Assembly: GCA_026993705.1 (NCBI GenBank)
Contig: JALWSJ010000207.1
Span: 1 to 5,899 of the forward strand
DNA length: 5,899 bases
Source of the DNA: Flavobacteriales bacterium
GTDB lineage: Bacteria; Bacteroidota; Bacteroidia; Flavobacteriales_D; Parvicellaceae
Direction of reading: 5' to 3'
Part shown: positions 4,305 to 5,899 of the stretch, piece after piece
How positions within the stretch are numbered: position 1 is the first letter of the stretch
Layout of the letters: every line of letters begins with the position of its first letter
Program-made: the position numbers and the translations under genes
Notes under the pieces: model-generated
What the model was told of the DNA's origin: nothing
What the model saw: only the letters and a program-made list of their open reading frames with translations
The model's database searches: none

Positions 4305-5519
4305 ATGTCCATTATTGCTTTTGTCGGACTGCCAGGTTCAGGGAAGTCCTACAATGTCGTATCAAGGGTTATTCTTCCCGCTTTGCGTTCAGGTCGTGAG
4401 ATTGTTACGAATATTCCGCTTCAAAATCTCGCTGATTTCGATAATCCAAAAGTTACTTATTTTGATATTGAAAAACTTAAAGATGATGTTGAGTTTTTTC
4501 AGAATATAAAAGCGGGTGCGGTCTATATTTTTGATGAAGCTCAACTTTTATGGGCGGCTGGTTTAAAGGCACACATGATTAACGACCTTCATAAAAAATT
4601 CTTTTCAATGCATCGTCACATGGTGGGCGAAAGTGGGTTATCAACTGAAATAGTTTTAGTCACGCAAGACCTTTCTAATATTGCTAACTTCTTCCGTCAA
4701 CTGGTCGAGACGACTTATAGAAGTTCGAAGCTCTCCGTTGTTGGTGCTTCAAATCGTTTCAAGCTTGAAGTTTACAGTGGGTTCGTGACAGGCAATAAGC
4801 CAAGCAAACAACACCTTTTAAACACCTTTACGGGGGTTTACGATAAAAAGGTATATCGGTATTACAAGAGTAATACTATGGCTAAAGATAGTATTGTGAG
4901 TGTCAAAGAGCTTAGAAGTGATGGTAATCCGTCAATCTTTAAAACTAAAAAGTTTATCTTCATCGCTATTTTTGCCCCTTTATCTCTTATTTATGGAATT
5001 TACAACACGGTTCAATTTTTTAACCCTGAAACTTCTGATTTAGTCATAAAAAAACAATCTGATAAGTCCGATTCTTCACAATCATTAACTGATATACCGT
5101 CTTCTTCTCAATCCTCTTCTGATGCAGTATCTAAAACCTCTATTAAACGCTCATCATCGCATGATTCCGTTAATGGTGATGCTGATGTGCCTCCTCGTGT
5201 TTTATCGCTTTTAAAGCGTCAATACGGCTTTATTCCTGATGGTTTTGCGTTCCAGCCTGTTTATCTATCTGGATACATTCAATACGGCACTCAGTCGGTT
5301 TTAATGTTTGATTATCAAGGTTATTCGATTTCGGCTCCTGCGGTCTGTAATTTTAAATATTGTCGGATTCTTGGAGCCGGTATTTCAATCAATTTAGACC
5401 ATCAATTTGTTTTGGAGCCTGTGAAGGAGGATTCAGGGGCAAGTTTTTCATCTTTAGCTAATGCAGTACCAGATGCAGTTAATGCGGTGCCGTCTGTGGT
5501 TTCCGAGCGTAGCGAATAA
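4305..5519 (+). CDS. zot: Zot/pI-family phage assembly ATPase
   Basis: A 404-aa inner-membrane protein of the zonular occludens toxin (Zot)/gene I family, which powers virion assembly and extrusion. The cytoplasmic ATPase domain (about 1-205) has Walker A GLPGSGKS at residues 8-15 and Walker B VYIFDEAQ at 73-80. A basic patch (KTKK, 213-216) precedes one membrane helix (about 217-238), giving N-in/C-out topology. A Ser/Lys-rich linker (about 250-290) leads to a periplasmic domain with Cys348 and Cys353, where contact with an outer-membrane secretin would be made. No separate secretin gene is seen, so a host secretin (for example the type IV pilus one) may be used. AAAGGGAG at 4288-4295 is the ribosome site. 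The last codons lie inside the 19-bp hairpin at 5484-5536. The cholera-type FCIGRL toxin peptide is absent, so toxicity should not be assumed from the name. Confidence 0.95.
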   Translation: MSIIAFVGLPGSGKSYNVVSRVILPALRSGREIVTNIPLQNLADFDNPKVTYFDIEKLKDDVEFFQNIKAGAVYIFDEAQLLWAAGLKAHMINDLHKKFFSMHRHMVGESGLSTEIVLVTQDLSNIANFFRQLVETTYRSSKLSVVGASNRFKLEVYSGFVTGNKPSKQHLLNTFTGVYDKKVYRYYKSNTMAKDSIVSVKELRSDGNPSIFKTKKFIFIAIFAPLSLIYGIYNTVQFFNPETSDLVIKKQSDKSDSSQSLTDIPSSSQSSSDAVSKTSIKRSSSHDSVNGDADVPPRVLSLLKRQYGFIPDGFAFQPVYLSGYIQYGTQSVLMFDYQGYSISAPAVCNFKYCRILGAGISINLDHQFVLEPVKEDSGASFSSLANAVPDAVNAVPSVVSERSE

Positions 5520-5536
5520 ACCACAGACGGCACCGC
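5484..5536. repeat. Perfect 19-bp inverted repeat spanning the Zot stop codon
   Basis: Arm 5484-5502 is the exact reverse complement of 5518-5536, with a 15-base loop. The left arm encodes Zot residues near the C-terminus and the TAA stop (5517-5519) lies at the loop/right-arm junction. The loop contains GCGTAGC at 5507-5513. The stem is GC-rich and could stop transcription, but no T-run follows the right arm. A role as part of the plus-strand replication origin is the other main option, given the repeats and candidate rep gene downstream. Confidence 0.88.
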
Positions 5537-5559
5537 TTAGCGTGCTTGTAACACGCTAA
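5537..5559. repeat. Second hairpin in the Zot-rep intergenic region
   Basis: TTAGCGTG (5537-5544) pairs with CACGCTAA (5552-5559) across the seven-base loop CTTGTAA. It directly abuts the 19-bp hairpin. A small hairpin with an AT-rich loop just before iteron-like repeats is a common plan for a rolling-circle nick site. No established nick sequence was recognised, so the origin role is inference. Confidence 0.65.
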
Positions 5560-5572
5560 CACTTCTAAAAAT

Positions 5573-5588
5573 GCTTAAAAAATTAAGC
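5573..5588. repeat. Short inverted repeat GCTTAA-AAAA-TTAAGC
   Basis: A six-bp perfect inverted repeat around four A bases, immediately before the iteron array. Its right arm (TTAAGC) starts the 11-base word TTAAGCGACAA, which recurs inverted at 577-587. It may be part of the same protein-binding region. Confidence 0.45.
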
Positions 5589-5625
5589 GACAACAAGAGA
5601 CAACAAGAGACAACAAAGGACAACA
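5589..5625 (+). repeat. Four 10-bp-spaced iteron-like direct repeats in the rep leader
   Basis: GACAACA recurs at 5589, 5599, 5609 and 5619, exactly ten bases apart, with variable filler (AGA, AGA, AAG). One repeat per helical turn puts all copies on the same DNA face, as in iterons or multi-site operators. The array runs straight into the ribosome site GGGAG (5626-5630) of the next gene. Three functions fit: binding of the initiator at the origin, transcriptional autorepression, or binding of an RNA/ssDNA-binding protein to the mRNA leader to block translation. The last is known for gene V protein on gene II mRNA in Ff phages. Confidence 0.75.
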
Positions 5626-5638
5626 GGGAGTTAATACC

Positions 5639-5899
5639 ATGTACGAAAACTTAAAACTATCCAATAGGCTTAATGTTCAAACTTACGAGCCTGATGCTCA
5701 AGGGTCAATTTTCTGCAATGAGGAGGAGCATTTTACTGACCTGAGTGCGTTTAATGTTCTGCATGCAGGCATTGATACGATTAAACAGAAATACCAAGGG
5801 GCATTAGATGAATCTTTGATGCGTAAATGGGTGCATCTGCTAGGCGATAACCATCATATTGATGTTGAGTTTATGAACCGTGTTTTTAGACTTCAAAAA
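5639..5899 (+). CDS. N-terminal part of a probable phage replication initiator (cut by window end)
   Basis: The frame opens at ATG 5639 after GGGAG at 5626-5630 (eight-base spacing) and stays open for 87 codons to the window edge. The visible part begins MYENLKLSNRLNVQTYEPD and is soluble, mixed-charge and without a signal peptide or membrane segment. A Cys/Glu-rich patch (CNEEEHF) and a helical stretch around IDTIKQKYQGALDESLMRKWVHLL follow. No catalytic Tyr or metal-binding HUH motif is within view; HLLGDNHHIDVEF (about residues 67-79) contains two adjacent His but is not a proven motif. I infer a replication initiator because every inovirus needs one, no other visible gene fits, and origin-like repeats precede it. 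An alternative is an unrelated early or accessory protein. Confidence 0.5.
   Translation, partial: MYENLKLSNRLNVQTYEPDAQGSIFCNEEEHFTDLSAFNVLHAGIDTIKQKYQGALDESLMRKWVHLLGDNHHIDVEFMNRVFRLQK

Noticed and set aside
4305..5519. Zot as an enterotoxin
   Set aside because: Zot homologues are general inovirus assembly proteins, and the FCIGRL peptide linked to tight-junction effects in Vibrio cholerae is not present.
1..5573. TCTAAAAATG shared at 1-10 and 5564-5573 as a possible att core duplication
   Set aside because: The match is only ten AT-rich bases and does not extend into the tRNA sequence, so chance is the simpler reading.
5589..5625. CRISPR-like array
   Set aside because: The units are 7 bases at 10-base spacing with no room for spacers, so they are iteron-like.

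Overview
The window is most of an integrated filamentous (inovirus) phage genome in an AT-rich gammaproteobacterium. The anchors are a Zot/pI-type assembly ATPase (4305-5519), a DUF2523/pVI-like membrane protein, a TspB/pIII-like adsorption protein, and a tiny major coat protein followed by a central terminator. Base composition, codon use and the TspB- and repressor-like proteins recall Moraxellaceae or Neisseriaceae phages (Psychrobacter, Moraxella, Acinetobacter). The host assignment is a guess from memory, not a search.

Layout. Positions 1-54 hold the 3' part of a tRNA-Thr(UGU) gene on the minus strand, broken at the anticodon loop; this is the signature of a phage attachment site. Next are a short CI/Cro-type repressor read leftward (178-444) and a divergent control region (445-610). 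A rightward early block follows: an 80-aa unknown protein, a 70-aa helix-turn-helix protein and a 106-aa candidate single-stranded-DNA-binding protein. Positions 1373-1569 form a very large nested inverted repeat, the best candidate for the packaging signal or complementary-strand origin. The virion block encodes a 74-aa acidic protein, an 83-aa one-helix membrane protein and a 46-aa major coat protein with no signal peptide, then a terminator (2313-2350). The adsorption, cap and assembly block follows: pIII-like, pVI-like and Zot. A second structured intergenic region (5484-5638) has a perfect 19-bp hairpin, a smaller hairpin and four 10-bp-spaced repeats. It leads into a gene cut by the window end (5639 onward), which I infer to be the replication initiator.

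How it works together. The repressor probably silences the early promoter during lysogeny. The last gene would start rolling-circle replication, and the ssDNA-binding protein would coat the product. The large hairpin would mark the strand for export. Zot would drive extrusion through the inner membrane while coat subunits replace the binding protein. No integrase or secretin is visible; an integrase is expected beyond the right edge.

The most notable points are the nested hairpin, the GCGNAGC mini-hairpin motif at the apex of both large hairpins, the iteron-like leader of the last gene with a matching motif in the repressor control region, and a probably leaderless repressor mRNA.
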